Assembly (NCBI GenBank): GCA_003132445.1
Contig: PKXU01000108.1
Location: 5,008 to 48,386 of the forward strand
Direction: 5' to 3'
From: Acidobacteriaceae bacterium
GTDB lineage: Bacteria; Acidobacteriota; Terriglobia; Terriglobales; Acidobacteriaceae
DNA: 43,379 nucleotides
Under the pieces are notes generated by a model. The model saw only the letters and a program-made list of their open reading frames with translations, had not been told where the DNA came from and ran no database searches. Below, in pieces: positions 43,361 through 43,379 of the stretch (positions are counted from its first letter, which is position 1; each line of letters begins with the position of its first letter). Both the position numbers and the translations under genes were made by a program.

Positions 43361-43379
43361 CGGGGAGTGGCTCAGCCTG
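43361..43379 (+). tRNA. 5' end of a tRNA, probably tRNA-Pro (cut by the window edge)
   Basis: CGGGGAGTGGCTCAGCCTG fits a tRNA start: 7-nt acceptor arm CGGGGAG, U8 and G9, D-stem GCTC, then the D-loop AGCCTG(G). A C at position 1 is characteristic of bacterial tRNA-Pro. The anticodon lies outside the window, so identity is inferred. Confidence 0.62.

Overview
The window reads as a chromosomal segment of a free-living Gram-negative bacterium, most likely of the Acidobacteriota (soil Terriglobia-like). This is inferred from gene content: a PEP-CTERM protein, an imuA-imuB-dnaE2 mutasome, a DUF481 outer-membrane protein, a Hyb-type [NiFe] hydrogenase, and many short text-like dispersed repeats. 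No ribosomal marker is present to prove it.

Layout. 1-1346: a perR-katG peroxide-response pair (katG runs off the left edge) with a Per-box-like operator at the perR start. 1687-15186: a large hydrogen/redox region. It holds, on the minus strand, hybO-hybA-hybB-hybC-hybD in the gene order of E. coli hydrogenase 2, then a small c-type cytochrome with an altered heme site, then a tight operon of a four-cluster ferredoxin, an NrfD-type membrane protein, a c-heme histidine kinase, a sigma54-dependent response regulator and an archaemetzincin. Convergent to it is a membrane-anchored GcvH-like protein behind a good sigma54 promoter. 15557-18096: a PEP-CTERM protein and a cytochrome c/sorbosone-dehydrogenase fusion. 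18110-24466: the imuA-imuB-dnaE2 mutasome, invaded in frame and between genes by short repeats. 24753-29647: a small basic ORF, PEP carboxylase, a PhoB-like regulator and PhoU. 29830-37849: DinB-like protein, ICMT-like methyltransferase, kelch protein, DUF481 protein, TatA, TPR protein, two hypotheticals and Ada. 38030-43009: a GH16 lipoprotein, APC permease, a small hypothetical, NagA and a CxxCxGxG mini-protein. The right edge begins a tRNA, probably tRNA-Pro.

How it fits together. HybO and HybA carry Tat signals and would assemble with HybC in the periplasm on HybB, feeding H2 electrons to quinone. The second ferredoxin/NrfD pair lacks an export signal. The kinase has two heme-attachment motifs in its extracytoplasmic part and could read redox state, driving sigma54 promoters before the GcvH-like gene and the ferredoxin operon. 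A CRP/FNR-like box (GTGA-N6-TCAC) lies upstream of hybO, of the cytochrome gene and between tatA and the TPR gene, suggesting one regulon that includes the Tat exporter. The hybC reading frame is interrupted by a frameshift in a CG tract, so the enzyme is either broken here or the tract is misread.

The two most unusual signals are the regulated redox module built from oddly modified parts (GcvH without lipoyl lysine, SxxCH cytochrome, exportless ferredoxin, heme kinase) and the in-frame repeat invasion of all three mutasome genes.
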